A stretch of 64,000 nucleotides of DNA from CBDFGS01 sp965247255. Lineage in GTDB: Bacteria; Chloroflexota; Dehalococcoidia; Lucifugimonadales; CAUZJF01. This document shows positions 43,983 through 53,011 of this stretch, piece by piece. Made by a program: the position numbers and the translations under genes. The DNA lies in contig CBDFGS010000011.1 of the NCBI GenBank assembly GCA_965247255.1, forward strand, positions 186,001 to 250,000, in the 5' to 3' direction. Within the stretch, counting starts at the first letter, position 1; each line of letters opens with the position of its first letter. The notes under the pieces are model-generated. The model was not told the origin of the DNA and made no database searches. It saw only the letters and a program-made list of their open reading frames with translations.

Positions 43983-46900
43983 ATGCAAGCACACGACGTA
44001 CCGACACATCTACAGGCCGAGGACAGGGTGCTGCTGGGGCTGACGTTCCCGCAGATCGTAGCGGCGATGGCCGTCCTCGGTCTGGCCTACGGCGTGTGGC
44101 AACGCGCCGCGTTCCTGCCGGAGGGCCACTGGCGAATCGCCGCCGCCGTCACCTTCGCCATCCTGGGGCTGGCCGCGATAGTAGTCCGCCCAGGCGGGCG
44201 CGCCCTCCCGGCGGTGGTCCTCGACCTGCTCAGGTTCGCCCTCACTCCGAAGCGGTACGGCGGCGAGATCGCCGGGCTGCTTCAGCCCCCGGTGGTGGAA
44301 AGCCGACCGAAGGCCAAGAGAAACAAGAAACGCTGGCTTCGGGCCGGGCTGCCCTCCCGGCTCCTGAGCTTCACGCTGGCGGTCTCGGTCGTCCTGGCGT
44401 CCGTCGCGCCGTCGGCCGCCGTCATGGCGGCGGCCCCGCCCGAGGACGCACAGCGGCTCTTCATAGAGTCGTGGACGGTCCGGGGCAACCGCGCCGAGCT
44501 CAGCGTACGCGCGGCGACCTCTCTCACCGTGCAGGTCAGGGCGCAGACCGAAGTCGGCGGGGAGTCGTTTCGAGCAAGGGACGTGCTCTACAGGGGGGAG
44601 CGGCAGACGTACTCCGTCCCTCTGAAGGAGTCGCACAGGGCCATAGCGATCTCGTGGAACGACGCCCTGGGCAACGCGGGCCTGCGGGTACTCGACCGCC
44701 GCAGCTTCCCATTTCCGATAGCTCCTCTGGAGACCTCCGACTGCACGGTCGTCCTCGAGGAGATCGGCTGGAAGGAGGGGCAGGTCGCGGGCCGCATCTC
44801 CGGTACGTGCGAGGCCGAAGCGGAGGAGGTGGTAGAGGCCGTCGTCCTCACCGACCCCGACGATCCCACGAAGTCGGTCGAGCAACGTCTTCTCCTGGAC
44901 GCCACCGTCGAGGAGGTGACCGGCTCCCTCCGTCTGGCCGCATCGGGTCCGGAAACCAACGCCTCGCGACAGATGGACTTCGTGCGCGACGGCGAGATGG
45001 ACTTCAGCATCCCCGTGCCGCTTCGGAGCGGCGTATACGACGCCTCTCTGAGGGCGGACCTGCTGTCGACGCACGTGATACCTCTGCCCGCCAGGGTCGA
45101 CCTGACCCACCACGAGGAGGGCACATGGCTCGCCAACGTGCCCGTCATCGGGCGCTTCGCCGGCTTCTTCCACACGGTCACCTCGACCCTGAGCGCGGTG
45201 TGGGACCCCGTGTACCACACGGTGTCCACGCACCTGAGCGCCTTCTTCGGGCCGGTCACACGCACCCTGTCGGCGACCCTTCAGGCAGCCTGGGACCCCG
45301 TAACCGAGACGGTGGGAGGCTGGGTGTCGGCGACCGTGGGCACGTGGCTATCCACCACGGTCGGGTCCTGGCTGTCGACGACGGTTGGGACCATGCTGTC
45401 GGCCACGGTCGGCTCATGGCTCTCCGCGACCGTCGGCTCATGGCTCTCCGCCACGGTGGGCTCATGGCTCTCCACGACAGTGGGGTCCTGGCTCTCGACC
45501 ACAGTCGGGAGCTGGCTCTCGGCGACTGTCGGAACATGGCTGTCTGCGACGGTCGGGACGTGGCTGTCGGCGACCGTTGGGACCTGGCTCACCGGCACGG
45601 TCGGGACGTGGCTGTCGGCGACCGTTGGGACCTGGCTCACCGGCACGGTCGGGACGTGGCTGTCGGCCACGGTTGGGACCTGGCTCACCGGCACGGTCGG
45701 GACGTGGCTGTCGACCACCGTCGGGACCATCGTATCCGCCACGGTAGGGACGGCCGTGACCGCCGTCGTGGGAGGCTTCTTCACCACGGTCAGCCACTGG
45801 GTGAACATCATCCTCGGCTGGCTGAACATCAACGTGTGGGTGCCCTCGGAGGAGGCCAGCGGCTACGCCTCCGACACGGCGTCCAAGTACGCCAGCGATA
45901 CGGCTTCGGGGTACGCCTCCGGCAGCGCCACGGGGTATGCGTCGGGGTCCGCTACCGGCTACGCCAGCGGGAGCGCCACGGGGTACGCCTCCGGCAGCGC
46001 CACGGGGTATGCGTCGGGGTCCGCTACCGGCTACGCCAGCGGGAGCGCCACGGGGTACGCCTCCGGCAGCGCCACGGGGTATGCGTCGGGGTCCGCCACC
46101 GGCTACGCCAGCGGAAGCGCCTCGGGGTACGCATCGGGCAGCGCGACAGGCTATGCGTCTGGGTCGGCCACCGGCTATGCCAGCGGGAACGCCACGGGGT
46201 ACGCATCGGGCAGCGCGACGGGATATGCCAGCGATACCGCCTCCGGCTACGCCGAGGACACCGCGACAGGGTACGCATCCGACACAGCCACCGGGTATGC
46301 CTCTGGCGAGGCAACAGCCTACGCCAGCGACACCGCCACGGGTTACGCATCGGGTTACGCCACCGGCTACGCCTCCACGCAGGTGACGCTGCCAGGTCGC
46401 ACCGAGCAGCGCACCGTCAGCGAGACGGTGACCTCGCCCGGCCAGACGCAGGGACAGACGGTCAGCGAGACCATCGAGATACCGGGACGCACCGCAGAGC
46501 GGGAGGTGAGCGAGGACGTGTGGATCGAGGGGATCGAGGTGGAGCAGGAGGTCGAGGTTGAGGTGGTCATACCCGCCTACACCTCGGCGGAGGTGACGGA
46601 GACCGAGCCACTGGTGCGCGAGTACCGGGAGACCGCTTCGGCGTCCTTCGCATTTCTGTCCGACGCACCGTATGAGCCGCTCCCCGACCCACCGGAGGGC
46701 TCGGAGGTCCCGTCGCAGGTCGCGCAGTACGTCCTGCTCCTGGAGGAGGAGGACGACGAGGACGAGGACGATGACGGCGGGGGCGACACGAACCCGTACA
46801 GGGAGGTGCTCGACCGCTTCTCCGGCTTCGACCTGCACCCCGACGAGGCGCTGACGCTCTACTCCGCCCTCTACGTCGCCTGGCTGGACAGCCTCACCAT

Positions 46901-47042
46901 CTCCCTGGAGGCCCGAGAGGTCATGGAGGAGAGGGCCGGAGGGGTCGTGTCGGAGACGGAATACAGCATGGAGGACATCCCCGGAGAGGCCATCGACACC
47001 CAGGAGCTCTTCCGGGAGCTGGTCGGAGAGGAGCTGAGGTGA
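43983..47042 (+). CDS. Giant PrgI-like transfer protein with two octapeptide-repeat tracts
   Basis: A 1019-residue protein. Residues 1-100 are PrgI-like: VPTHLQAEDRVLLGLTFPQI, two membrane helices, then a basic cytoplasmic stretch. A further hydrophobic signal-like helix (about 125-150) leads to a beta-rich region of about 290 residues. Residues about 447-597 are nineteen copies of an octapeptide like TVGSWLSA or TVGTWLTG. Residues 627-794 are twenty-one copies of GYASGSAT-type octapeptides. Then come a Thr/Glu-rich region with VSETV repeats, an acidic run (EEEDDEDEDDDGGG) and an about 80-residue helical C-terminus. Usual PrgI proteins have 100-350 residues. The repeats suggest a long extracellular fibre or wall-spanning stalk joined to the transfer channel, perhaps for contact with recipients; this is inference. 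The stop codon overlaps the next start. Confidence 0.8.
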   Translation: MQAHDVPTHLQAEDRVLLGLTFPQIVAAMAVLGLAYGVWQRAAFLPEGHWRIAAAVTFAILGLAAIVVRPGGRALPAVVLDLLRFALTPKRYGGEIAGLLQPPVVESRPKAKRNKKRWLRAGLPSRLLSFTLAVSVVLASVAPSAAVMAAAPPEDAQRLFIESWTVRGNRAELSVRAATSLTVQVRAQTEVGGESFRARDVLYRGERQTYSVPLKESHRAIAISWNDALGNAGLRVLDRRSFPFPIAPLETSDCTVVLEEIGWKEGQVAGRISGTCEAEAEEVVEAVVLTDPDDPTKSVEQRLLLDATVEEVTGSLRLAASGPETNASRQMDFVRDGEMDFSIPVPLRSGVYDASLRADLLSTHVIPLPARVDLTHHEEGTWLANVPVIGRFAGFFHTVTSTLSAVWDPVYHTVSTHLSAFFGPVTRTLSATLQAAWDPVTETVGGWVSATVGTWLSTTVGSWLSTTVGTMLSATVGSWLSATVGSWLSATVGSWLSTTVGSWLSTTVGSWLSATVGTWLSATVGTWLSATVGTWLTGTVGTWLSATVGTWLTGTVGTWLSATVGTWLTGTVGTWLSTTVGTIVSATVGTAVTAVVGGFFTTVSHWVNIILGWLNINVWVPSEEASGYASDTASKYASDTASGYASGSATGYASGSATGYASGSATGYASGSATGYASGSATGYASGSATGYASGSATGYASGSATGYASGSASGYASGSATGYASGSATGYASGNATGYASGSATGYASDTASGYAEDTATGYASDTATGYASGEATAYASDTATGYASGYATGYASTQVTLPGRTEQRTVSETVTSPGQTQGQTVSETIEIPGRTAEREVSEDVWIEGIEVEQEVEVEVVIPAYTSAEVTETEPLVREYRETASASFAFLSDAPYEPLPDPPEGSEVPSQVAQYVLLLEEEDDEDEDDDGGGDTNPYREVLDRFSGFDLHPDEALTLYSALYVAWLDSLTISLEAREVMEERAGGVVSETEYSMEDIPGEAIDTQELFRELVGEELR
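45321..45774 (+). repeat. 24-bp coding repeats (TVGxWLSx tract)
   Basis: Nineteen 24-bp units encode Trp-containing octapeptides. Codon use varies at third positions, so the repeat is old, except for the alternating SATVG/TGTVG pairs at 45565-45710, which are nearly identical. Confidence 0.85.
45861..46380 (+). repeat. 24-bp coding repeats (GYASGSAT tract)
   Basis: Twenty-one 24-bp units. Within 45915-46125 a 72-bp higher-order unit of three octapeptides recurs almost exactly, which indicates recent unequal recombination or slippage. Units near both ends have DTAS or DTAT in place of GSAT. Confidence 0.85.
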
Positions 47043-47368
47043 TGCGAATAGCCATCAAACGCCCGTTGGCCGTGGCGCTGCTGATCGCCTGCGCCCTCGT
47101 CACCGTTGGGGCTGGCGAGGAGGGGACGGCGATGCTGGAGGAGTTCAACCGGCTGCTGAACATCCTCATCTTCCTGGCAGGGGTGCTGGCGGTCTTCAGC
47201 CTGGTGTGGGGCACCTTCACGGCCATGTGGGACACCGACCCGCACAACAGGGGACGGTCCAGGAGCGCCGTGGTCGGCGCGCTCACCGGCCTGCTGCTGG
47301 TCATCATGGCCAAGGGGCTGATGGTGCTCCTGGTGGACAGCACGACCGTGCTGCTTCCGACCCGATAG
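47042..47368 (+). CDS. Second VirB2/TrbC-like small membrane protein
   Basis: A 108-residue protein whose ATG overlaps the stop of the giant PrgI gene. A signal-like N-terminal helix (AVALLIACALVTVGAG) is followed by two membrane helices with an intervening loop (DTDPHNRGRSR). The topology matches VirB2-like pilins, but it has about 20 more residues than the first pilin. Confidence 0.65.
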   Translation: MRIAIKRPLAVALLIACALVTVGAGEEGTAMLEEFNRLLNILIFLAGVLAVFSLVWGTFTAMWDTDPHNRGRSRSAVVGALTGLLLVIMAKGLMVLLVDSTTVLLPTR

Positions 47369-47422
47369 CGATCACCTAGACGACAACCGAGCTACAGCGA
47401 CACAAAGACAAGGAGGAACGAC

Positions 47423-47659
47423 ATGAGTACAGCGGACACGATTCTATTTCTGGGCCTGGTGGCCCTGGCCTACTGGCTGGAGGAGGTGCGGCTACAGGCG
47501 ATGGCCGGAGGGGTGGGCATGGCCGCCGGCCTGACCGCGATGGCGCTGGCCCCGTCTCCGTGGGTCGGACTCACCGTCCTGATAGCGGGTATCTACCTGG
47601 TGGCGGCCGCGATACGCGCGGCGCGGGCCGCGGGCAGCGGCAAGGAGGACGAGCGATGA
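47423..47659 (+). CDS. Small membrane protein of the transfer operon
   Basis: A 78-residue protein with AAGGAGG upstream and three short hydrophobic stretches. It overlaps the next gene by ATGA. It is probably a minor inner-membrane part of the transfer apparatus. Confidence 0.6.
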   Translation: MSTADTILFLGLVALAYWLEEVRLQAMAGGVGMAAGLTAMALAPSPWVGLTVLIAGIYLVAAAIRAARAAGSGKEDER

Positions 47660-47832
47660 AACGCCGCAGGACGAGGAACGGCAGAGAAGCGTCGGGGAAC
47701 GGGGCGCGTCCCGGCAGGCGCCGCCGCAGGCGCTCGACGCGCAGGGCGCAGCGACGGTTCCTGCGCCAGGACAGACAGCAGCAGAAGGCGGCCCTCCGCG
47801 TTCTGCTCAAGCGACAGGAGGAGCGCTCATGA
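47656..47832 (+). CDS. Small, extremely basic protein
   Basis: A 58-residue protein starting at 47656. More than 40 percent of residues are Arg or Lys (GRRRRRRSTRRAQRRF), with a helical C-terminus. It overlaps neighbours on both sides by four bases, so translation is coupled to virB4. DNA binding or membrane-lipid binding is possible. Confidence 0.6.
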   Translation: MKRRRTRNGREASGNGARPGRRRRRRSTRRAQRRFLRQDRQQQKAALRVLLKRQEERS

Positions 47833-50327
47833 TCCGCACTCGCAGGGGACGCACGGGTAGACAGGGCAGGCAGAGGACCGGGCGGGGGCTTCACCCGTCC
47901 ACCGCGAAGCCGCGCCGGTCGGAGGAGCCGGTCGAGACGGTCTTGACCACCGGCGCAGAGGCCGATAGAGCCGAGTCAGGCACAGGGCCGCACCCTCCGA
48001 CCAACGAGGAGCGGCGGCCCACTGACGAGCCGAAAGAGACGGCCACGGAGCGGCCCACGGGTACGGACGTGGAGGCGAAGGACGGTAGGGGGCTGAACCC
48101 GTTCAAGAGGAGACGGCGAGGCAAGAGACGGCCCAAGCAGCCTAAGCCCCTGGGCCGCTACTTCCCCGTAGCCCGTGTGGATGAGGAGACCGTCGTCCGC
48201 CCGGGAGGGGTGGAGGTCTCCGTAATGGAGGTGCGGGGAGTCGAGGTGGAGCAGCCGCTCGTGGCCGCCTTCGCGGGCGTTCTGAACGCCCTCGACTTCT
48301 CCGTACAGCTCCTGGTGCGCCAGCACCCGCCCAGGCTGAAGAGCCTCCGGGAGGCCATCGCGGGGCAGCGGCCGGACGGTCTGGCTAAAGGAGTCGCAGC
48401 GGCCGCCGACTCCCTGGACGGCTTCCTGGTGAGACTGGAGGGGCAGACCGGAGTGGTGGACCGACGGTTCTACGCGGTGTGCGAGAGGTCCCGGTCTGAC
48501 GAGCTGCACGGCCTCATATCAAGAGCGGGATTCTCCGTCTTCCCGCTGAGAGACAGGGCGCTGAGCTCCTTCGTACGGGCCGCGCTGTCGGGCTGTGCGC
48601 CACCTGTGCCCGACGAGGAGGGGCCGCTGTCCGTCACCCTCCGACGCAACCGCATCGAGATAGGAGGACGTGTTTTGAAGACCCTTCACCTGGCCAGGTG
48701 GCCCCGCTCCCTGCCGCCGGGGTATCTGCAGACGGTCCTGTCTCTGGGCATCCCGATGGACGTTTCCATTCACGTCTCGTCCATCGCCACCGCCCAGGCG
48801 GCAAGGACCCTTGAGTGGCAGAAGGTCAAGATGGAGTCGGCGGCCTCCCTGTCGCTGCGGCGTGGTAGAACGGCCCCCCCGGAGGCGGAGATAGCCCTTC
48901 AGGACGTGGCCCGCCTCAGAGACCAGGTGCACCGGGGCCGCGAGCGGCTCTTCCACGCCTCGGTCTCCATCACCATATACGCCGATGGCGCGGAGCAGCT
49001 CAAGGAGCGCGAGCTGGCGCTGCGGGGCCTCTTCGCGGGTGCGCTTGCGTCCCTCGACCGGCTGGCCTTCCGCCAGCACGAGGGGCATCTCTCGACGCTG
49101 CCCCTGGCCATGAACGCCATAGCCGCGTGGCGCACGCTCGACACCACCTCGGTCGCGATGCTGATGCCCTTCGCGCCCCCCGACCTGGACACCAGAAAAG
49201 GCACCCTGTTCGGGCTCGACCTGCGCTCAGGCTCCCCCGTCACCTTCGACTTCTTCGACGGGGCCTTCCTCAACGCCAACACCGTGGTGATGGCGCGGTC
49301 GGGCGCGGGCAAGTCCTTCTCGATGAAGTTGGGCCTGCTGAGGGGCATATCGCGCGGGATCGTCTACTACGTCATCGACCCGGAGGGCGAGTACGCCTCC
49401 ATAGCGGAGGCGGCAGGGGGAAGGGTGCTGACGCCCGGCGTTCCCGGACACGGCCTGAACCCCTTCGTCCTGGAGCAGGGGGACGAGGGCGAGGTGCTGC
49501 AACGTGTCGGCGGCCTGCGGAGGCTGATCGAGGTGATGGTGGGCGAGCGGCTCTCACCGGAGCAGCGGGCCACCCTCGACCAGGCCCTCACCGCCTACTA
49601 CATGGCCGAGAGGACGAGCACCGGCTTCCACGACTTCTTCAGGTTCCTGGAGACAGGGGAGCACCAGGGCTTCGCGCAGATGGCGTCGCTGCTCCGACCC
49701 TTCTCCACCGGCAGCCTTCGTCACCTGCTCACAGACGAGGGAGCGGACCTGCTCGGGAGGGAGCTCCCCATCACCGTATTCAACCTGAGATTGCTGGAAC
49801 CGGAGCTGAGGCCCGCCGCGACCCTGGTGTGCGCCGAGGCGGTCTGGGGCATGGCTTCACGCGACCCCAGGCCCAGAGTGCTGGTGGTGGACGAGGTCTG
49901 GTCCATCATGCAGCACCCGGAGGGGGCGTCCTTCCTGGTGTCGCTGGCCAAGCGTGCACGCAAGCACAAGCTGGGGCTGATCTCGATCACCCAGGACGTG
50001 CAGGACTTTCTCGGCGAGGACACGAGCCGCGCCATCGTGGGCCACTCGGGGCGCGTGCTCCTTCAGAACAGCGCCTTCAAGCTGCTGCTCCAGCAGGACG
50101 CCGCCGCGCTGGCGGCTGTGGCGGAGTCCTTCGACCTGTCGGCCTCAGACGTGCAGTGGCTCCTGTCCGCTCCGAGAGGCGACGGGATGCTCATCGCCAG
50201 AGGCGGAAGGTTTCCCGTGCGCGTCCTGGCCACGCCAGAGGAGCACCGGCTCATCGACGCTGTGGGAGGGACAGGCAGCTCGACGACGGAGACAGAGCAG
50301 GCAGGCACGAGCAACAGCCAACAGTGA
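47829..50327 (+). CDS. virB4: VirB4/TraC-type transfer ATPase
   Basis: An 832-residue ATPase. An N-terminal basic, low-complexity region of about 110 residues is followed by a VirB4-like N domain (VEVSVMEVRGVEVEQPLVAAF). The motor begins with SPVTFDFFDGAFLNANT, and Walker A is ARSGAGKSFSMK. Then come DPEGEY, Walker B RVLVVDEVWSIM and the later motifs SITQDVQDFL. It powers substrate transfer and pilus assembly at the inner membrane. All key motifs are present. Confidence 0.93.
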   Translation: MIRTRRGRTGRQGRQRTGRGLHPSTAKPRRSEEPVETVLTTGAEADRAESGTGPHPPTNEERRPTDEPKETATERPTGTDVEAKDGRGLNPFKRRRRGKRRPKQPKPLGRYFPVARVDEETVVRPGGVEVSVMEVRGVEVEQPLVAAFAGVLNALDFSVQLLVRQHPPRLKSLREAIAGQRPDGLAKGVAAAADSLDGFLVRLEGQTGVVDRRFYAVCERSRSDELHGLISRAGFSVFPLRDRALSSFVRAALSGCAPPVPDEEGPLSVTLRRNRIEIGGRVLKTLHLARWPRSLPPGYLQTVLSLGIPMDVSIHVSSIATAQAARTLEWQKVKMESAASLSLRRGRTAPPEAEIALQDVARLRDQVHRGRERLFHASVSITIYADGAEQLKERELALRGLFAGALASLDRLAFRQHEGHLSTLPLAMNAIAAWRTLDTTSVAMLMPFAPPDLDTRKGTLFGLDLRSGSPVTFDFFDGAFLNANTVVMARSGAGKSFSMKLGLLRGISRGIVYYVIDPEGEYASIAEAAGGRVLTPGVPGHGLNPFVLEQGDEGEVLQRVGGLRRLIEVMVGERLSPEQRATLDQALTAYYMAERTSTGFHDFFRFLETGEHQGFAQMASLLRPFSTGSLRHLLTDEGADLLGRELPITVFNLRLLEPELRPAATLVCAEAVWGMASRDPRPRVLVVDEVWSIMQHPEGASFLVSLAKRARKHKLGLISITQDVQDFLGEDTSRAIVGHSGRVLLQNSAFKLLLQQDAAALAAVAESFDLSASDVQWLLSAPRGDGMLIARGGRFPVRVLATPEEHRLIDAVGGTGSSTTETEQAGTSNSQQ

Positions 50328-50428
50328 GGCCATCGACCACGGTACCAGAACAGCTAAGCACGGGCCGCGGCCGCCGCTGAGGCCGTCGCCGACAGACACG
50401 TAACACCCCAAGTGACAAGGAGGTCACC

Positions 50429-53011
50429 ATGAAACTCTGGAACAGAAACAAACAGGAGAAGAGGGTCGAGCTACTGACGATAACGCCGCCCAGGACGGGC
50501 GAGCGCACCCTGCTGGGCGTCGAGAACCTCCTGCAGGCCCTGGCGGTCGAGGAGGCGTTCTCACTGGAGATATCGGGGACCGCAGACGGGGCGTCCTTCC
50601 TGGTCCGCACCAGCTCCCCCGATGTCTTCCAGCAGCAGCTGGCCATCCACTACCCGCAGGCACGCATCCGCCCCGTGCCGCCGGAGGAGGACCCGCTGCG
50701 TCCCAGAGAGGGCGAGCAGGCGTTCACGAAGGTGCTCACCCTGGCCCGGCAGGAGTTCCTGCCCCTGCGGACCTTCCGCGACGACGACATCCTGGACGCG
50801 GGGTCGGACCCGCTGCTGGCGGTGCTCGGAGCCCTGAGCAACCTGGGCGGCGACCAGAGGCTGGGGGCGCGGCTGGTGCTGCGCTCCCTCGGGCCGTCAT
50901 GGTCGGAGCAGCACCAGCGAAAGTCGCTGGTGCCGCCCATGTCGCCGGTCATGAACCCGTCGTACCAGTACCAGACCAGGCCCCTCAAGGTCGAGGGGAT
51001 CGGCATGATTATCCTGCTGGGGCTGATCGGCCTGGGGCTCCAGAACCAGATATGGCTGCGGGACGGGATGCTCATCAAGGCGATACTGCTCGATACCGCC
51101 GTCGCCGCCGCGGTCATCGCCGCCGTGCCGCTGCTGTGGAGATGGCGCAAGAATGCCTCCCGCATCTACGACCAGAAGCTGATGCAGGAGAAGATATCCC
51201 GCCCGGCATACCTGGCCGAGCTGCACCTGACGGCCATACTACCGGAGGATGAGGCCGAGAGGACGGCGCAGGATCTTCTGGGCGCTCTGGCGACGGCATT
51301 CCACCACTACGACCACGCCTCCGGCAACGCCTTCAAGGACGGCAAGCTGCGGGCAGGAACGCATGAGGACCCGCTGGCGATGGTGACATACAGGCCCTGG
51401 CGGGGTCGCAGCGTGCTGAACACCCGCGAGGTGGCCACCCTGTGGCACATGCCCCGGGGAGGCGACGAGGTGCCCCTGCTGGAACGCTCCGGCGCACGCT
51501 CCATCCACCCCCTGGCGAGGGGCATCAGGGAGGGCGCGCCGGTGGGCGAGTCTGTCACCGGCAGCAGCCAGCGAACCGTCCACTTCACCGGCGACCTGCT
51601 CAGACAGCACCACCTCTACGTCGCCAAGACCCGCATGGGAAAGTCCACACTCATGCAGCACGTGGTCGCCCACAAGCTGAAGGCGAAGGCAATGGGGCAG
51701 GACGACGACGCCATCATAGTCGTCGATCCCCACAGCGACCTGGTGCGCTCCCTGCTGAACCTTGTCCCAAAGGAGATCGTCGATCAGGTCTACCTGATCG
51801 ACCTCTCGGACGACGAGCGTGTGGCCGGAATCAACCTGCTGGACACGCACCTGTTCCCCGACAGGGACCGGGCCACCGACAACGTCGTGCAGGTGGTCAA
51901 GAACCTGTGGGAGCAGTGGGGGCCGAGGATGCAGAGCATCCTCGAGCACACCCTCAAGAGCCTCTACGAGGCCAACCGCCATCCCAGCGTGCGGCGAGAC
52001 CGGCAGTACACCATCCTGGACGGCCTCCACATGCTCTCAGACAACAGCTTCCGCAAGCGGGCGCTCTCGAAGGTGTCAGACCCCTACCTGCTGCGCTGGT
52101 GGGCGAGGGACTTTCGGGAATGGCACCGCCAGTACCGGGCCGACGCCGTCGCCCCCGTGCAGACGCGCCTGGCCTACTACGCCTCGTCGAAGCGGGCGCG
52201 GGCCATCCTGGGCCAGCCCGCCTCGACACTTGACCTGTACGACATAGTGCGCGGAGGCAGGGTGCTCTTCGTCAACACCGCCCAGGGACAGGTGGGCCGA
52301 GACGTGGCAGCCCTCGTGGGAGGAACGCTCCTGAACCTGGTGGACGGCGTGATCCGCTCCCAGGAGGCGCTGCCGGCTCAAGAGCGCAAGCGGGTGACAG
52401 TCGTGGTCGACGAGATGCAGGCCATCCCCGGAGCCGACTACGAGGCGATGCTCTCCGAGCTGGGCAAGTTCGGGGCGAGCTTCGTCATGGCGACCCAGTC
52501 CCTGACACGCCTGGAGGACCTGAGCCGCACCCTGCGAGAGACCATCTTCTCCAACATCGGATGCCTCGTCTCCTTCCAGGTCAGCGCCTCCGACGCGCGA
52601 TACCTCACGTGGGAGCTGGACCGCGACCAGGTGACCGAGGAGGACCTCACGTCCCTGCCGGTACACCACTGCTACGTTAGAGCCACCGTGGGAGGCGACA
52701 AGCTCCCCACCTTCTCGATGGCCCTGAGACCGCCCTATGCCGGGGACACAGAGGCTGCCGAGGCCGTACTGCAACGGGTGTCGGAGTACACCCTGAGCAG
52801 GAGCGTTGTGACGACCCGCCTGGAGGAGGAGGCCGAGAAATACGTGAGGGCCTTCCGCAGGGACGTGCAGGGCGTCGAGACCGTTCCGATAGACGAGGGG
52901 GATGTCCAGGACGCATCTCCGGACGGTAACGGGAGAGGCCGCAGGCAGCGGAGGAGCAGGCGGTCTCACGAGCCCGATGCAACGGGACCGGACGGGGAGG
53001 TGCGGGAGTGA
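50429..53011 (+). CDS. VirD4/TraG-type coupling protein
   Basis: An 860-residue ATPase with AAGGAGG upstream. After an N-terminal region of about 190 residues come two membrane helices (IIMIILLGLIGLGL-like and LLDTAVAAAVIAAVPLLW). The motor has Walker A VAKTRMGKSTLM, Walker B IIVVDPHSDLV, then NLLDTHLFPDRDRA, and the later VVDEMQAIPGADYEAML and MATQSLTRL. This arrangement is that of coupling proteins of Gram-positive-like systems, which bring the DNA-protein complex to the channel. The C-terminus is basic. Confidence 0.88.
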   Translation: MKLWNRNKQEKRVELLTITPPRTGERTLLGVENLLQALAVEEAFSLEISGTADGASFLVRTSSPDVFQQQLAIHYPQARIRPVPPEEDPLRPREGEQAFTKVLTLARQEFLPLRTFRDDDILDAGSDPLLAVLGALSNLGGDQRLGARLVLRSLGPSWSEQHQRKSLVPPMSPVMNPSYQYQTRPLKVEGIGMIILLGLIGLGLQNQIWLRDGMLIKAILLDTAVAAAVIAAVPLLWRWRKNASRIYDQKLMQEKISRPAYLAELHLTAILPEDEAERTAQDLLGALATAFHHYDHASGNAFKDGKLRAGTHEDPLAMVTYRPWRGRSVLNTREVATLWHMPRGGDEVPLLERSGARSIHPLARGIREGAPVGESVTGSSQRTVHFTGDLLRQHHLYVAKTRMGKSTLMQHVVAHKLKAKAMGQDDDAIIVVDPHSDLVRSLLNLVPKEIVDQVYLIDLSDDERVAGINLLDTHLFPDRDRATDNVVQVVKNLWEQWGPRMQSILEHTLKSLYEANRHPSVRRDRQYTILDGLHMLSDNSFRKRALSKVSDPYLLRWWARDFREWHRQYRADAVAPVQTRLAYYASSKRARAILGQPASTLDLYDIVRGGRVLFVNTAQGQVGRDVAALVGGTLLNLVDGVIRSQEALPAQERKRVTVVVDEMQAIPGADYEAMLSELGKFGASFVMATQSLTRLEDLSRTLRETIFSNIGCLVSFQVSASDARYLTWELDRDQVTEEDLTSLPVHHCYVRATVGGDKLPTFSMALRPPYAGDTEAAEAVLQRVSEYTLSRSVVTTRLEEEAEKYVRAFRRDVQGVETVPIDEGDVQDASPDGNGRGRRQRRSRRSHEPDATGPDGEVRE

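Noticed and set aside
45321..46380. Regular 24-bp repeats, CRISPR-like at first glance
   Set aside because: There are no spacers; the units are contiguous, in frame and encode peptide repeats.
45462..46838. A 458-residue open frame on the minus strand opposite the octapeptide repeats
   Set aside because: It is the antisense of a codon-periodic repeat; it has no ribosome-binding site and the plus-strand gene has clear domains.
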